From the NCBI GenBank assembly GCA_019912845.1, contig JAIOHU010000137.1:92730-156729 (forward strand): a DNA stretch of 64,000 nt, given 5' to 3'. How positions within the stretch are numbered: position 1 is the first letter of the stretch; every line of letters begins with the position of its first letter. A program made the position numbers and the translations under genes. Of the stretch, positions 20,931-31,148 are shown in pieces. Origin of the DNA: a bacterium. Lineage in GTDB: Bacteria > Electryoneota > Electryoneia > Electryoneales > Electryoneaceae. The notes beneath the pieces are model-generated. The model was not told the DNA's origin. It searched no databases and worked only from the letters and a program-made list of their open reading frames with translations.

Positions 20931-22253
20931 ATGATTGCTGAAATAAAAGTGCCCGAAGTTGGTGAATCCATCACTGAAGGTGTAATTACAGAATGGCTTA
21001 AAAAAGATGGTGATTTTGTCAAACAGGATGAAGAAATCTTTGAATTGGAAACAGACAAAATAACCATGAATGTTGCAACCGAACATACTGGAGTGCTTTC
21101 TATCAAAGTGGAAGCCGACTCTGAAGTGCAAGTCGGACAGGTTGTAGCAACAATTGACACAGAAGCCTCTGCACCCGTTTCGTCAGACGATAATGCTGAT
21201 TCCAAAGAAACTGAGTCTAAAGAGACAGACCCACCCCTCTCAGCACCAGCGGGAATGGAACAGGTAAAAGAGAAGCTCAACTCTTCCGAAACCGCAAGTG
21301 AGGAACACGACACGGGTGATCTTTCCCCGGCTGTGCGACGTATGGTCGATGAATATAAGCTTGATCCAGCGAAAATTACTGGAACCGGTAAAGGCGGACG
21401 TCTCACCAAAGAAGATGTAATCAAACACATGGAGCAACCCTCGGTCGCTCCAAAGCCAGAAAAAACACCACCACCAGCACCGCCTGTAACTGAGAAAAAA
21501 GCAGAAGCACCAAAAGTCACCGCTCCACCCAAAACTCCACGTGATCCTGCGGAACGTCAGACTCGTAAGAAAATGAGCCAGCTCCGTCAACGAGTAGCTG
21601 AGCGTCTGGTAATGGCACAGCAGGAAGCTGCAATGTTGACCACGTTCAATGAAGTGGATATGAGCCGTGTGATGGAGCTTCGAAATCAGTATAAGGAGAT
21701 GTACGACAAACGTTATGGAATCAAGCTTGGTTTCATGTCCTTCTTTGTGAAGGCGGCGGTTGAAGCTTTGAAAACAGTTCCCGAAGTCAATGCGATGATT
21801 GACGGCGATGATATTGTCCAGAACCACTTTTACGACATCGGCATCGCAGTCAGCACGGATAAAGGTTTGGTTGTTCCAGTGATACGTGATGCAGATAAGC
21901 TCAGTTTTGCCGAAGTTGAACAGGCGATTGCCGATCTGGCAAAACGTGCGCGGGAACGAAAACTTACACTCGATGACCTTCAGGGTGGCGTATATACAAT
22001 CTCGAATGGCGGAATCTTTGGTTCGATGCTTTCCACTCCGATTCTGAATCCTCCTCAAAGTGCAATTCTCGGGTTGCATGCGATTAAAAAACGTCCCGTG
22101 GTAATGCCGGATGAGAGCATAGTGGCGAGACCAATTATGTATCTGGCGATGTCTTATGACCATCGAATCGTAGATGGCAGGGAATCGGTCACCTTCCTGA
22201 AACGTATTGTGGAGTGTATCGAAAACCCTGAAAGAATGATGCTTGGAATATAA
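20931..22253 (+). CDS. sucB: Dihydrolipoamide succinyltransferase (2-oxoglutarate dehydrogenase E2)
   Basis: Lipoyl domain EIFELETDKITMNV; PSBD SPAVRRMVDEYKLDPAKITGTGKGGRLTKEDV; catalytic YLAMSYDHRIVDGRESVTFLKRI. Confidence 0.95.
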   Translation: MIAEIKVPEVGESITEGVITEWLKKDGDFVKQDEEIFELETDKITMNVATEHTGVLSIKVEADSEVQVGQVVATIDTEASAPVSSDDNADSKETESKETDPPLSAPAGMEQVKEKLNSSETASEEHDTGDLSPAVRRMVDEYKLDPAKITGTGKGGRLTKEDVIKHMEQPSVAPKPEKTPPPAPPVTEKKAEAPKVTAPPKTPRDPAERQTRKKMSQLRQRVAERLVMAQQEAAMLTTFNEVDMSRVMELRNQYKEMYDKRYGIKLGFMSFFVKAAVEALKTVPEVNAMIDGDDIVQNHFYDIGIAVSTDKGLVVPVIRDADKLSFAEVEQAIADLAKRARERKLTLDDLQGGVYTISNGGIFGSMLSTPILNPPQSAILGLHAIKKRPVVMPDESIVARPIMYLAMSYDHRIVDGRESVTFLKRIVECIENPERMMLGI

Positions 22254-22291
22254 TTAGACAAAGTAGTCTTTTATTATAAGGAAATAGTATT

Positions 22292-23686
22292 GTGGATAAA
22301 TTTCAGTATGCAGTTATAGGGTCTGGGCCTGGCGGGTATGTTTCCGCTATCCGTGCCGGTCAGTTGGGGCTGAAGACCGTACTCATCGAAAAGGAAGAGC
22401 GTCTGGGGGGTACCTGTCTGAATGTTGGGTGTATCCCTTCCAAGGCAATGCTAGAATCCAGCGAGATGTATTATTCCGCCACACATGCATTTGAGAAAAA
22501 TGGTATCAAGGTAGGAAAGCTGGGTCTGGATATTCCTGCGATGGTTGCGAATAAGCAGGATATTGTAAACACCCTTACTGATGGCATCCGATTACTGATG
22601 AAAAAGAATAAGGTAACCGTATTACAAGGTACCGGCGAACTCGTAAATGAACACACCATTCGAGTTAACAATGGCGATGAAGTCAGCGAAATAGAAGCGG
22701 AAAACATTTGCCTGGCGATGGGTTCCGTGCCCATAGAATTGCCTTTTATGAAGTTTGACGGCAAACATATTGTCAGCAGCACAGAAGCTCTGGCATTTTC
22801 AGAGGTGCCGGAAAGCCTTATCGTCATTGGTGCTGGAGCGGTTGGTCTGGAGATGGGGTCAGTGTGGAGCAGACTGGGTTCGAAGGTAACAGTAATCGAA
22901 ATGCTTCCTCAAGCAGCACCCTTCGCAGATAAACAGATCGCTGTGCTGTTGCAACGTTCTCTGAAGTCTCAAGGTATCGAGATTATGCTGGAAACCAAAG
23001 TGACTGGTGCTCAGGTCAAAAAGGGTAAAGTAATTGTATCCTACGAAGACAAAAAGGGAAATAAGGAGACCATCGAAGGGACTAAGGTTCTGGTAGCGGT
23101 TGGTAGACGAGCTTTCAGCGGGAGTGCAAATGTAGAAAAAGCTGGAGTCACCATAGAAAAAGGCAAAATACCTGTAAACAATAAATGGCAGACCAATGTT
23201 CCGCATATCTATGCCATTGGCGACCTGATTCACGGTCCAATGCTCGCGCATAAAGCGGAAGAAGAAGGGATGGCGGTTGCAGAAATTCTGGCAGGTAAAC
23301 ACGGGCATGTAAATTACGATATCATTCCGAATATCATCTACACGCACCCCGAGTTGGCAACAGTCGGACTTGGTGAGGAGACTGCAAAAGAAGCGGGTTT
23401 TGACGTTCAGGTTGGAAAATTTTACTTCCGCGGCAATGGACGAGCACTGACTTTAGGTGATGCGGATGGTTTGTGTAAACTCATCGCTGACAAAAAAACC
23501 GACCGACTGCTTGGTGCCCAGATTGTTGGAGTGAGAGCGTCTGATATGATCGCTGAACTTGTGACCGCCATGGAATTCCAGGCAAGTGCAGAAGATATTG
23601 CCAGGACAATGCATGCACATCCAACACTATCTGAAATTGTTAAGGAAGCAGCTTTGGCGGTTGATAAACGTGCCATTCACGGATAA
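22292..23686 (+). CDS. lpdA: Dihydrolipoyl dehydrogenase
   Basis: AVIGSGPGGYVSAIRAGQLGLKTVLIEKEERLGGTCLNVGCIPSKAML; C-term HAHPTLSEIVKEAAL; GTG start. Confidence 0.96.
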   Translation: MDKFQYAVIGSGPGGYVSAIRAGQLGLKTVLIEKEERLGGTCLNVGCIPSKAMLESSEMYYSATHAFEKNGIKVGKLGLDIPAMVANKQDIVNTLTDGIRLLMKKNKVTVLQGTGELVNEHTIRVNNGDEVSEIEAENICLAMGSVPIELPFMKFDGKHIVSSTEALAFSEVPESLIVIGAGAVGLEMGSVWSRLGSKVTVIEMLPQAAPFADKQIAVLLQRSLKSQGIEIMLETKVTGAQVKKGKVIVSYEDKKGNKETIEGTKVLVAVGRRAFSGSANVEKAGVTIEKGKIPVNNKWQTNVPHIYAIGDLIHGPMLAHKAEEEGMAVAEILAGKHGHVNYDIIPNIIYTHPELATVGLGEETAKEAGFDVQVGKFYFRGNGRALTLGDADGLCKLIADKKTDRLLGAQIVGVRASDMIAELVTAMEFQASAEDIARTMHAHPTLSEIVKEAALAVDKRAIHG

Positions 23687-23694
23687 TCCTCTCT

Positions 23695-24654
23695 ATGGGT
23701 AAATTTCCTGAAATAGATATGCGGAATATCCGTACCTACTCCGCAACCACCCGTCCATCAAAGGTTAAAACCGATGAGGTTGCCGTCCCACCTCAAGCGG
23801 GAATGAGCGTACGAGAACTACTGAACGGCTTACCAAAAATCCTCAAAGCAGAGGATTTGAAGGAAGTAGCCAAAGCAGTAGTTCGAGCGAAACAACTCCA
23901 CAAACCAGTGATCGTTATGCTGGGAGGGCATGTGGTGAAGACAGGGTGTTCACCAATACTCGCAGACCTCGCCGATCATGGCTATTTCACACATTTCGCC
24001 TCCAATGGCAGCGCAGCAATCCACGACACAGAGTTGGCAAGGTTTGGGCATACCTCAGAGGATGTCGCAGCACAGCTTGAGGATGGTTCCTTCGGAATGG
24101 CAGAGGATACTGCAGCGCTTGTAAACCAGGCGGCAATTGAGGCGATGGAAAGGGAAGAGGGATTCGGAGAGGCGGTTGGCAGGTTGCTGGTTGCAGAAAA
24201 GGGACCCTATCTAGACCGTGCCCTGCTTGCGTGTTGCCACAATTTGGAAATTCCCTATACCCTGCATGTTGCCCTGGGAACAGATATTGTCCATCAGCAC
24301 CCCACCGCTCAGGGAAAAGCAATTGGGGATGCCAGTTTACGCGATTTTCGTATTTTAGCTGCAACAGTTTCCAGGCTTGGTGAGGGTGGTGTTGTATTAA
24401 ACCTCGGAAGTGCAGTAATTATGCCTGAGGTGTTTCTTAAAACTATTGCAGTGGCACGTAATCTTGGTCATAAAGTAATCAACTTCACCACCGCTAATTT
24501 TGATATGATCCAGCACTATCGTCCACGAGTCAATGTTGTTCAACGTCCGGTACTGCCTGGCGGAAAAGGTTACTCGATAACCGGTCACCATGAGATCATG
24601 ATTCCACTACTTGCGGCTGCGATTCATGAGTATGCGCAAACGGAGTCGGTATAG
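23695..24654 (+). CDS. Conserved hypothetical protein, possibly deoxyhypusine-synthase-like
   Basis: PVIVMLGGHVVKTGCSPILADLADHGYFTHFASNGSAAIHDTELARFGHTSEDV; no standard enzyme motif recognised with certainty. Confidence 0.6.
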   Translation: MGKFPEIDMRNIRTYSATTRPSKVKTDEVAVPPQAGMSVRELLNGLPKILKAEDLKEVAKAVVRAKQLHKPVIVMLGGHVVKTGCSPILADLADHGYFTHFASNGSAAIHDTELARFGHTSEDVAAQLEDGSFGMAEDTAALVNQAAIEAMEREEGFGEAVGRLLVAEKGPYLDRALLACCHNLEIPYTLHVALGTDIVHQHPTAQGKAIGDASLRDFRILAATVSRLGEGGVVLNLGSAVIMPEVFLKTIAVARNLGHKVINFTTANFDMIQHYRPRVNVVQRPVLPGGKGYSITGHHEIMIPLLAAAIHEYAQTESV

Positions 24655-24655
24655 A

Positions 24656-25705
24656 ATGGAACAACAGGACCATCAGATCGAAGAGGGGCTTAAAAATCTG
24701 GTGGTAAAGTATGCTGGAAGCGAGCCAAAATCGCTTGATAGACTGAAAGGCGATGCCTCCACACGTTCTATCTATCGTATACACCTCACTGGCGAATCCC
24801 TTGTTGGTGTTCATGGACCAAACTTGGATGAAAACCGTGCATTCCTTTCGTTTACCAATACGTTTTATGACCACCATCTTCCTGTCCCGAAGCTATATCG
24901 TGTTGATGATACAGAACATTTCTATCTCCTGGAAGATCTGGGCGACACAACTCTGTTTGAACATCTAAACCAGGAAAGGGAAAGAGTGGGTGTCTTTCCT
25001 GAAAAAGAGATATTTCCATACTATCAACGTGTTGTTAGGGATTTATGTCTCTTCCAGGTTTACGGTGCTGCTTATATCGATTTCAGCAAATGTTACCAGA
25101 CTATTGTTTTTGACAGGCAAGCCTGGGAGTTCGACCACAACTATTTCCTCACGATGTTTGTGGATACCATGCTTCCGAATCTTCGCTACCGTGCACGTCT
25201 GGTAGACGAGCTTCAACTCCATTGTGATATCCTTGAACCCGCACCAAGAGATCATTTTCTCTACCGTGATTTTCAATCAAGAAACATCATGGTTTCAGGT
25301 AGCGATCTGAAATATCTGGATTACCAGTCAGGGCGACGAGGGGCAGTACTATATGATATTGCTTCGCTCTTGTATGATTCACGAGCGAACTTACCCTCCA
25401 GTTTTCGTGATAAAATTCTTGATCTCTATCTCTCTCAAATTACGGAACTTACCATTTTAGAGAGAGGGATGCTGGAAAAATATTTTGCGCCCTATGCGCT
25501 ACTCCGTATTCTGCAGGCGATGGGCAGTTATGGCAACAATGGAATCCGACGTGGGCTGAAAGAACATTTGCACTCTATCCCGTTTGCATTGCAAAACGCA
25601 TTGGATTTACTTTCAAACAGCCCAACCTTACATTCCCTTCACGCTTTACAGGATTGTCTTGCTCAAATCCAGGACGATAAAAACTGGATACAACATTTGG
25701 ATTGA
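24656..25705 (+). CDS. Aminoglycoside-phosphotransferase-fold sugar kinase (AmgK-like)
   Basis: APH motifs LKGDASTRSIYRIHL, FYLLEDLGDTTLFEHL, FLYRDFQSRNIMVSGSDLKYLDYQSGRRGAVLYDIASLL. Confidence 0.85.
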   Translation: MEQQDHQIEEGLKNLVVKYAGSEPKSLDRLKGDASTRSIYRIHLTGESLVGVHGPNLDENRAFLSFTNTFYDHHLPVPKLYRVDDTEHFYLLEDLGDTTLFEHLNQERERVGVFPEKEIFPYYQRVVRDLCLFQVYGAAYIDFSKCYQTIVFDRQAWEFDHNYFLTMFVDTMLPNLRYRARLVDELQLHCDILEPAPRDHFLYRDFQSRNIMVSGSDLKYLDYQSGRRGAVLYDIASLLYDSRANLPSSFRDKILDLYLSQITELTILERGMLEKYFAPYALLRILQAMGSYGNNGIRRGLKEHLHSIPFALQNALDLLSNSPTLHSLHALQDCLAQIQDDKNWIQHLD

Positions 25706-25723
25706 CCTGAGGCACTTGAGACG

Positions 25724-26899
25724 ATGAGTGTAACCCCTACAATACGTATCTATTCTTTCAGTTACCACAGCAGTGGACCACCAGCAGACCCCACTGGCAA
25801 TAATGGTGGATTTGTTTTCGATTGCCGTGGACTCCCAAACCCGGGAAGAGTTCCCGACTTAAAACATTTTACAGGTATACAGGGCGGCGCTAAGGAGATG
25901 CTTGATGATTCCTTTTCGGTTAAGGATTTCCTTGAACGTGCTGAAATGATGATCAAGCTGACTTCGGAAACTTTCCGTGCCAAGGGATTTCGTGATTTGA
26001 TGGTCTCTTTTGGTTGTACTGGCGGACGGCATCGGTCTGTCTATTGTGCGCAAAAGTTATACGACAACCTTACCGAGGAGGGCTATGACACCCACCTTGT
26101 TCACTGGCAGATGGAACAGGAAGAGCCTGAGTACTCCCGAAAACGAGCGATGATTCTTGCTGCAGGTTTGGGCACACGTTTACGGCCTATTACCGATACG
26201 ATCCCTAAGGCACTTGTCAAAGCCAGTGAAAAAACTATGCTTCAATGGACTATTGAGGCTCTGAATGATTCTGGTTGTACAGACATAACACTGAATACTC
26301 ACCATCATGCCCCGATGGTTAAGGGATGGGTTGAAGATTACAGTGCCGAGAACACGAATATTAATTTAAAATTATCAAATGAAAAGCATATTCTGGGTAC
26401 AGGCGGTGGGATACGTGAAGCGGCAAGATGGCTGTATGGTCCCTCACCCTTCCTGATCCACAATGTAGATATCTGGTCAGATTTTGATTTGAATCGACTC
26501 TACCATTCGCACGAAAATGTTGATCTGGCAACACTCATCTGCCAGGAAAGAGAATCATCGAGCTACCTGCTCGTTGATGAATCCGACCGTCTTTGCGGTT
26601 TGCGAATAATTGGGCAAAAGGATAAAGTTCTGGTGAAACCATTTGGAAAGCTACGCCCTCTGGGGTTTTCCGGCATCCATATCTGTTCCCCAAGGTTCCT
26701 GGAATTGTTGGCTGGAAAACGTCACTTCTCAATTATTGATGCCTACCTTGAGTTTTCCGCAATGGGAGAGACGGTCAGAACAATCACGGTTCAAGGCAAT
26801 TGGTTCGATATGGGGAGCCCCGAAAAGCTGAAGAATCTTGAAGATTTTCTGGTAGAACGAACTGAACACGCTACGAGAATAGGTCAAAACGGTTCATGA
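25724..26899 (+). CDS. Fusion of RapZ C-terminal-like domain and MurU/RmlA-type nucleotidyltransferase
   Basis: Residues ~1-135: FVFDCRGLPNPGR...VSFGCTGGRHRSVYCAQKL (RapZ-C); ~140-391: AMILAAGLGTRLRPITDTIPKALVKASEKTMLQWTIEAL...HNVDIWSDFDL. Confidence 0.88.
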   Translation: MSVTPTIRIYSFSYHSSGPPADPTGNNGGFVFDCRGLPNPGRVPDLKHFTGIQGGAKEMLDDSFSVKDFLERAEMMIKLTSETFRAKGFRDLMVSFGCTGGRHRSVYCAQKLYDNLTEEGYDTHLVHWQMEQEEPEYSRKRAMILAAGLGTRLRPITDTIPKALVKASEKTMLQWTIEALNDSGCTDITLNTHHHAPMVKGWVEDYSAENTNINLKLSNEKHILGTGGGIREAARWLYGPSPFLIHNVDIWSDFDLNRLYHSHENVDLATLICQERESSSYLLVDESDRLCGLRIIGQKDKVLVKPFGKLRPLGFSGIHICSPRFLELLAGKRHFSIIDAYLEFSAMGETVRTITVQGNWFDMGSPEKLKNLEDFLVERTEHATRIGQNGS

Positions 26900-27765
26900 A
26901 ATACAATCATCCTTATACCGTCGCAATTGCACAAACAAATCCGGTGATTGCCGATTTGGAGAGAAATCGTTCTACTCTTCTAGAACAGATTGATCGTGCG
27001 AAAGCGAAGGACGCTAAAGTTTTTGTTACTGGTGAGTTGGCGCTTACTGGCTATAAATTGCGTGATGCAGTGTTTGAAGTTGCGTTACATGCGAACGATC
27101 CATTTCTCGATCCATTCCGTGAAGCATCAAAAGATATGATGGTTGTGCTCGGGCTGGTTGAAGAATCAGACGAACATCACTTTTACAATTCGGCACTGAT
27201 CTTTGAAAATGGTGAATTGATCCACCGTCACCGTAAAATTTATCTTCCCAATTACGGGATGTTTGAGGAGCGGCGTTTTTTCCGACCGGGAAGCCATGTA
27301 CGGGCTTTTGATAGCAGCCTGGGAAGAATGGGAGTGCTAATCTGTAACGATATGTGGCATCCCATGAATTCGCTCTTGCTGGCGTATGATGGCGCACATG
27401 TTCTTATTGTAATTAGCGCAAGTCCGACAAGAGGTCTGGGGAGTGGTGAAGTAAGCGACAACACACGTACCTGGCGTACATTCAATCGCAGTGCAGCCAA
27501 AGCTGGAAGCATGTATGTCATCCAGGCTAATATCGCAGGTTTTCAAGATGGAGTGCTTTTCTGGGGTGGCAGTGAAGTGGTTTCCCCTGGAGCTAAAGAT
27601 ACTGTTCAGGCAAAAATGAACACCCCAGAGCTGTTATTCGCACAAATTGAACCGGAACTAATTCGAGCCGAACGCATTTACAGTCCATTGTTACGAGATG
27701 AAGACCTTGCGTTGGCGCAACGTGAACTCGAACGTATTCTAAACGATCAAAACAATCAGCTATAA
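26896..27765 (+). CDS. Carbon-nitrogen hydrolase (NAD-synthetase amidase-like)
   Basis: VTGELALTGYKLRD, HRHRKIYLPNYGMFEERRFFRPG, MGVLICNDMWHPMNSLLLAYDGA. Confidence 0.9.
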   Translation: MKYNHPYTVAIAQTNPVIADLERNRSTLLEQIDRAKAKDAKVFVTGELALTGYKLRDAVFEVALHANDPFLDPFREASKDMMVVLGLVEESDEHHFYNSALIFENGELIHRHRKIYLPNYGMFEERRFFRPGSHVRAFDSSLGRMGVLICNDMWHPMNSLLLAYDGAHVLIVISASPTRGLGSGEVSDNTRTWRTFNRSAAKAGSMYVIQANIAGFQDGVLFWGGSEVVSPGAKDTVQAKMNTPELLFAQIEPELIRAERIYSPLLRDEDLALAQRELERILNDQNNQL

Positions 27766-27806
27766 CAAATTCCTGAAATTTGTCGTTTCAGGTTTCGGAA
27801 TAGACT

Positions 27807-29126
27807 ATGAGAATGTTCAACACTTTTTTCAGATACCTTACGCTCAGCTGCATTGTACTTTCCACTCTCATCCTTTTTGCGATTCCTGGCAACTCGTATT
27901 CACAGGAAGTGGAAGAGGAAGATATTCCAGAGGTTGTACTCGAAGCATTTTCACAAGGTTTTTACAGACCTCTGCTTCGTTACATCCCAGCATCATGGGA
28001 TTCATTAAGGGGATATCAGCAGACAAACACAGCCCAGGGATTTGAAAAACGGCTTCTTTTCGCTCTGCAATGGTCAGGTTACGTGGAACTGAAGGTTGGA
28101 ACAGTAACCGACACCGCAATTGTTTCTGATGAGATTCTTTCGGGTCCGCCCACAAATCTGCGCTTCAGCATTTTCCCTGAGGGTGGCGATACCCTCCGTG
28201 CCCGTATCAGTCTGGCAGAACCTGATGAACAGCCATTTTATACAGGTAGCATCCAGGTAACTCCTGGTGGGGAACGCAGTGCTGGTGATGTCGCAGCAGA
28301 GGAAATATTACGTCGGCTTACAGGGATGACACCATCATTTCGTTCACGAATCGTCTGCGTAGAATCTCAACCCGGAGATATAAAAGAGTTGGTGTTAGTT
28401 GCTTATGATGGCGACCGTCGCTGGCAGATGACACATGATAACTCCATCGCTCTGTCTCCTTCATGGTCTCCCGAAGGCACAAAAATAATATTTTCATCGT
28501 TTCGAGGAGGCGAGGATTCAGAGCTCTATATCGCAGACCTGAAACAACGAAAGATCAGTCTTTTACTTCAACGACCTGGAACCGATGCTGCACCAGCCTG
28601 GTCGCCGGATGGCAAATGGATTGTGTTTGCAGGGTCAAAAGGATTCAGTACAGACCTCTACCTGATCCGTCCCGATGGAACAGGATTGCGAAACCTTACC
28701 GCATCCCCGTCGATCGATACGTCACCGGAATGGTCTCCAACGGGACGTGAAATTGTTTTTATGTCCGACCGTTCGGGAAATCCACAGATATACCGTATGG
28801 ATATTGATGGTGCAAATCTTACTCGTTTGACCTATGATGGTAGTTATAACGCCGACCCTGCCTGGTCACCGGCTGGAGATCGTATTGTTTATGTCAGACG
28901 TGAGAATAAAGGGTTTCAAGTACGTATCATGGACCCCAGCGGGGATGTTGATGTTCCATTGACAAATGAATATGGCGACCACCTGGAACCCTCCTGGTCT
29001 CCTGATGGTATGAAGATTGCTTATGGGTATAGTGACAAAATCTGGGTGATGAACACAGATGGCAGTGAAAAGGCACCTCTTCTTGCACGAGGGCTGATGC
29101 CAAACTGGTCTCCACTAAGAGATTGA
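27807..29126 (+). CDS. TolB-like periplasmic beta-propeller protein
   Basis: Signal peptide; repeated PSWSPEGTKIIFSS, PAWSPDGKWIVFAG, PEWSPTGREIVFMSDRSGNPQIYRMDIDG, PSWSPDGMKIAY. Confidence 0.92.
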   Translation: MRMFNTFFRYLTLSCIVLSTLILFAIPGNSYSQEVEEEDIPEVVLEAFSQGFYRPLLRYIPASWDSLRGYQQTNTAQGFEKRLLFALQWSGYVELKVGTVTDTAIVSDEILSGPPTNLRFSIFPEGGDTLRARISLAEPDEQPFYTGSIQVTPGGERSAGDVAAEEILRRLTGMTPSFRSRIVCVESQPGDIKELVLVAYDGDRRWQMTHDNSIALSPSWSPEGTKIIFSSFRGGEDSELYIADLKQRKISLLLQRPGTDAAPAWSPDGKWIVFAGSKGFSTDLYLIRPDGTGLRNLTASPSIDTSPEWSPTGREIVFMSDRSGNPQIYRMDIDGANLTRLTYDGSYNADPAWSPAGDRIVYVRRENKGFQVRIMDPSGDVDVPLTNEYGDHLEPSWSPDGMKIAYGYSDKIWVMNTDGSEKAPLLARGLMPNWSPLRD

Positions 29127-29133
29127 TCTTGTC

Positions 29134-29158
29134 CTGAGCATTTTTCAGGGAGTTTTTT
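29134..29158 (+). terminator. Probable intrinsic terminator after tolB-like gene
   Basis: TCCTGA-GCATTTT-TCAGGGAGTTTTTT, short stem. Confidence 0.45.
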
Positions 29159-29254
29159 CCGGCATCAAGAAAATAATACCCTGTGATCTTACGCACATGA
29201 AGTTGTAGAGTTGATATTTATTTTTAGTTTTAAGCCTGTTAATAGAGCGGAAGC

Positions 29255-29989
29255 GTGAACAATAAACGCAAAATAAGGCAAATTCTGCATCGATTACTCC
29301 AGAGGTTGGATAACTCCGAACAGGAGAAAACAGGTAAACCTTATATGTACAACGATCCGGTTATCCCCATTTTCCCGATCTCCCGAATCTTGTTTCCCAA
29401 GATGGTTTTACCTCTCCATATTTTCGAAGAGAAGTATAAATCAATGATCTCATATTGTGAATCGGAAGCCCTGCCATTCGGTATACTTGCTGGTGATGAA
29501 GTAGCGGTTGGCGGTATCGGAACATCCGCAGGTATCCATTCTATCTTGAAACGATACAATGACGGCAGATATGATCTATTGGCAGTCGGAAAGAATCGAT
29601 TTCGTATCGAAGAGCTTATTTTCGGAAAACCGTTTATTCAGGCAAGAGTAAGTTTTTTCAATGATATAGAAGGGATGGAAATATCACGTCTGCAAATAAG
29701 TGAGATGCTGACTCTCTATAATTCATTCATCGATCGTCTTGGCTTGAATGATGATCAACGTGACGACCTGCTGAAGGTCGTTGAAGAGGTCGATGTCGAA
29801 CGCGAACTATCTTACATCATCGGTCAAACAATCGGGTTGAACCAGAAACAACAGATTGAACTCCTGGCTTCCATCAACCCAATTGATCGTGTAGACTGGC
29901 TGTCAGATCAATTACGACGTCATCAAATCATCCATCGTCTTGCGCAATACCTTTATGAGAAAAAAAGTTTTGATCCGCAGATGAACTGA
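29255..29989 (+). CDS. LON substrate-binding (N-terminal) domain protein
   Basis: VIPIFPISRILFPKMVLPLHIFEEKYKSMISYCES...FGILAGDEVAVGGIGTSAGI; GTG start or internal ATG. Confidence 0.85.
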   Translation: MNNKRKIRQILHRLLQRLDNSEQEKTGKPYMYNDPVIPIFPISRILFPKMVLPLHIFEEKYKSMISYCESEALPFGILAGDEVAVGGIGTSAGIHSILKRYNDGRYDLLAVGKNRFRIEELIFGKPFIQARVSFFNDIEGMEISRLQISEMLTLYNSFIDRLGLNDDQRDDLLKVVEEVDVERELSYIIGQTIGLNQKQQIELLASINPIDRVDWLSDQLRRHQIIHRLAQYLYEKKSFDPQMN

Positions 29990-30193
29990 ATACCAGAATC
30001 ATTCCAAATTCAATAGTATCCTAACTGTTTGATGCACTCCGAATATCTACTAAAAAATAAAAAATATTTTGAATTAGACTAGTTCTTTGTCCTCATATAG
30101 ACTATTATATCTTCTCTGGTTTAGGGGGTAATACAGCCGACAATGAATAGTATTTCCAAATGAAATGTTAGATTTATTCTTGAAGGAGAAGTC

Positions 30194-31087
30194 ATGAGAT
30201 TATTCACACGCGCAGATTTAGATGGAATTGTCAGCGCTGCGTTGATTATGCGAAAAGAAGAGATCAGCGATATTTTGTATGTTCATCCCAAAGATATGCA
30301 GGATGGTCGTATAGATGTTCAGCCTGGGGATGCGATTGCCAACCTGCCTTTTCATTCCAATGCAGCCCTCTGGTTCGATCACCATACCGGTGAAGACCTT
30401 AAGATGCCCGAGGGCGTTCGTGGTCTTGCCAGTCATGCTCCCAGTGCTGCCAGATTAGTATGCGATTATTATGGTTTTCATCGTGAGCCGAAAAGTGAAA
30501 TTCTGCGTGAAATGGTCAATCAAACAGACCGTCTCGACGCAGCACAATTGAGCTTTGAAGATATCCTGCACCCCAAAGAATGGATTTTACTCGGGCTGAT
30601 GCTTGACCCTCGAACAGGGATGAAGCTATCAGAAAACTTTCTGAATGCGATTGTTGAGGCGATTCACAATGGGGATGATATTGAGACAATTCTTTCCTAT
30701 CCTCGTGTCCAGGATGAATTGGAACGCTATATTGAAGGCGAAGAACAGCATAAGATCACGATCATCTCCAAAACAAAACTGAAAAAGAATATCTGTATAA
30801 ATGATCTTCGAGGTATTCCTGATATTCCTGTGGGCAACCGTTTTCTGATCTACGCGATCTTTCCCCGTTGCAACATCAACATGCGGATTATGGATCATCC
30901 CGAAGAAAATGACCGTGTGATTGTTGCTGTGGGTAAAAGCATCTTTTATCGCTCCCATCCCGTTCATATTGGAGAATTGATGAATGAGTTTGACGGTGGC
31001 GGTTTGGAAGGTGCTGGTTCATGTCAGTTTTACAAAGCAGACGCTGACAATCGGATTAAACAGTTAATCCAACGATTGAAGGACTGA
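30194..31087 (+). CDS. DHH-family phosphoesterase / exopolyphosphatase-related protein
   Basis: LFTRADLDGIVSAALI, ALWFDHHTGED, C-term GGGLEGAGSCQF. Confidence 0.82.
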   Translation: MRLFTRADLDGIVSAALIMRKEEISDILYVHPKDMQDGRIDVQPGDAIANLPFHSNAALWFDHHTGEDLKMPEGVRGLASHAPSAARLVCDYYGFHREPKSEILREMVNQTDRLDAAQLSFEDILHPKEWILLGLMLDPRTGMKLSENFLNAIVEAIHNGDDIETILSYPRVQDELERYIEGEEQHKITIISKTKLKKNICINDLRGIPDIPVGNRFLIYAIFPRCNINMRIMDHPEENDRVIVAVGKSIFYRSHPVHIGELMNEFDGGGLEGAGSCQFYKADADNRIKQLIQRLKD

Positions 31088-31148
31088 TATTCTTGAGTAA
31101 ATTGTAGTTTTTACTCAATTGATTGGATTAAGAATAGCTGGAATCATT

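Noticed and set aside
21240-22163. 307-aa minus-strand ORF (and the 237-aa ORF at 20819-21532)
   Set aside because: Antisense to sucB, which has unambiguous catalytic and lipoyl motifs; codon-shadow artefact.
24450-24470. TGGCACGTAATCTTGG resembling a sigma-54 -24/-12 promoter
   Set aside because: Inside a coding sequence and with spacing off by one; not intergenic.
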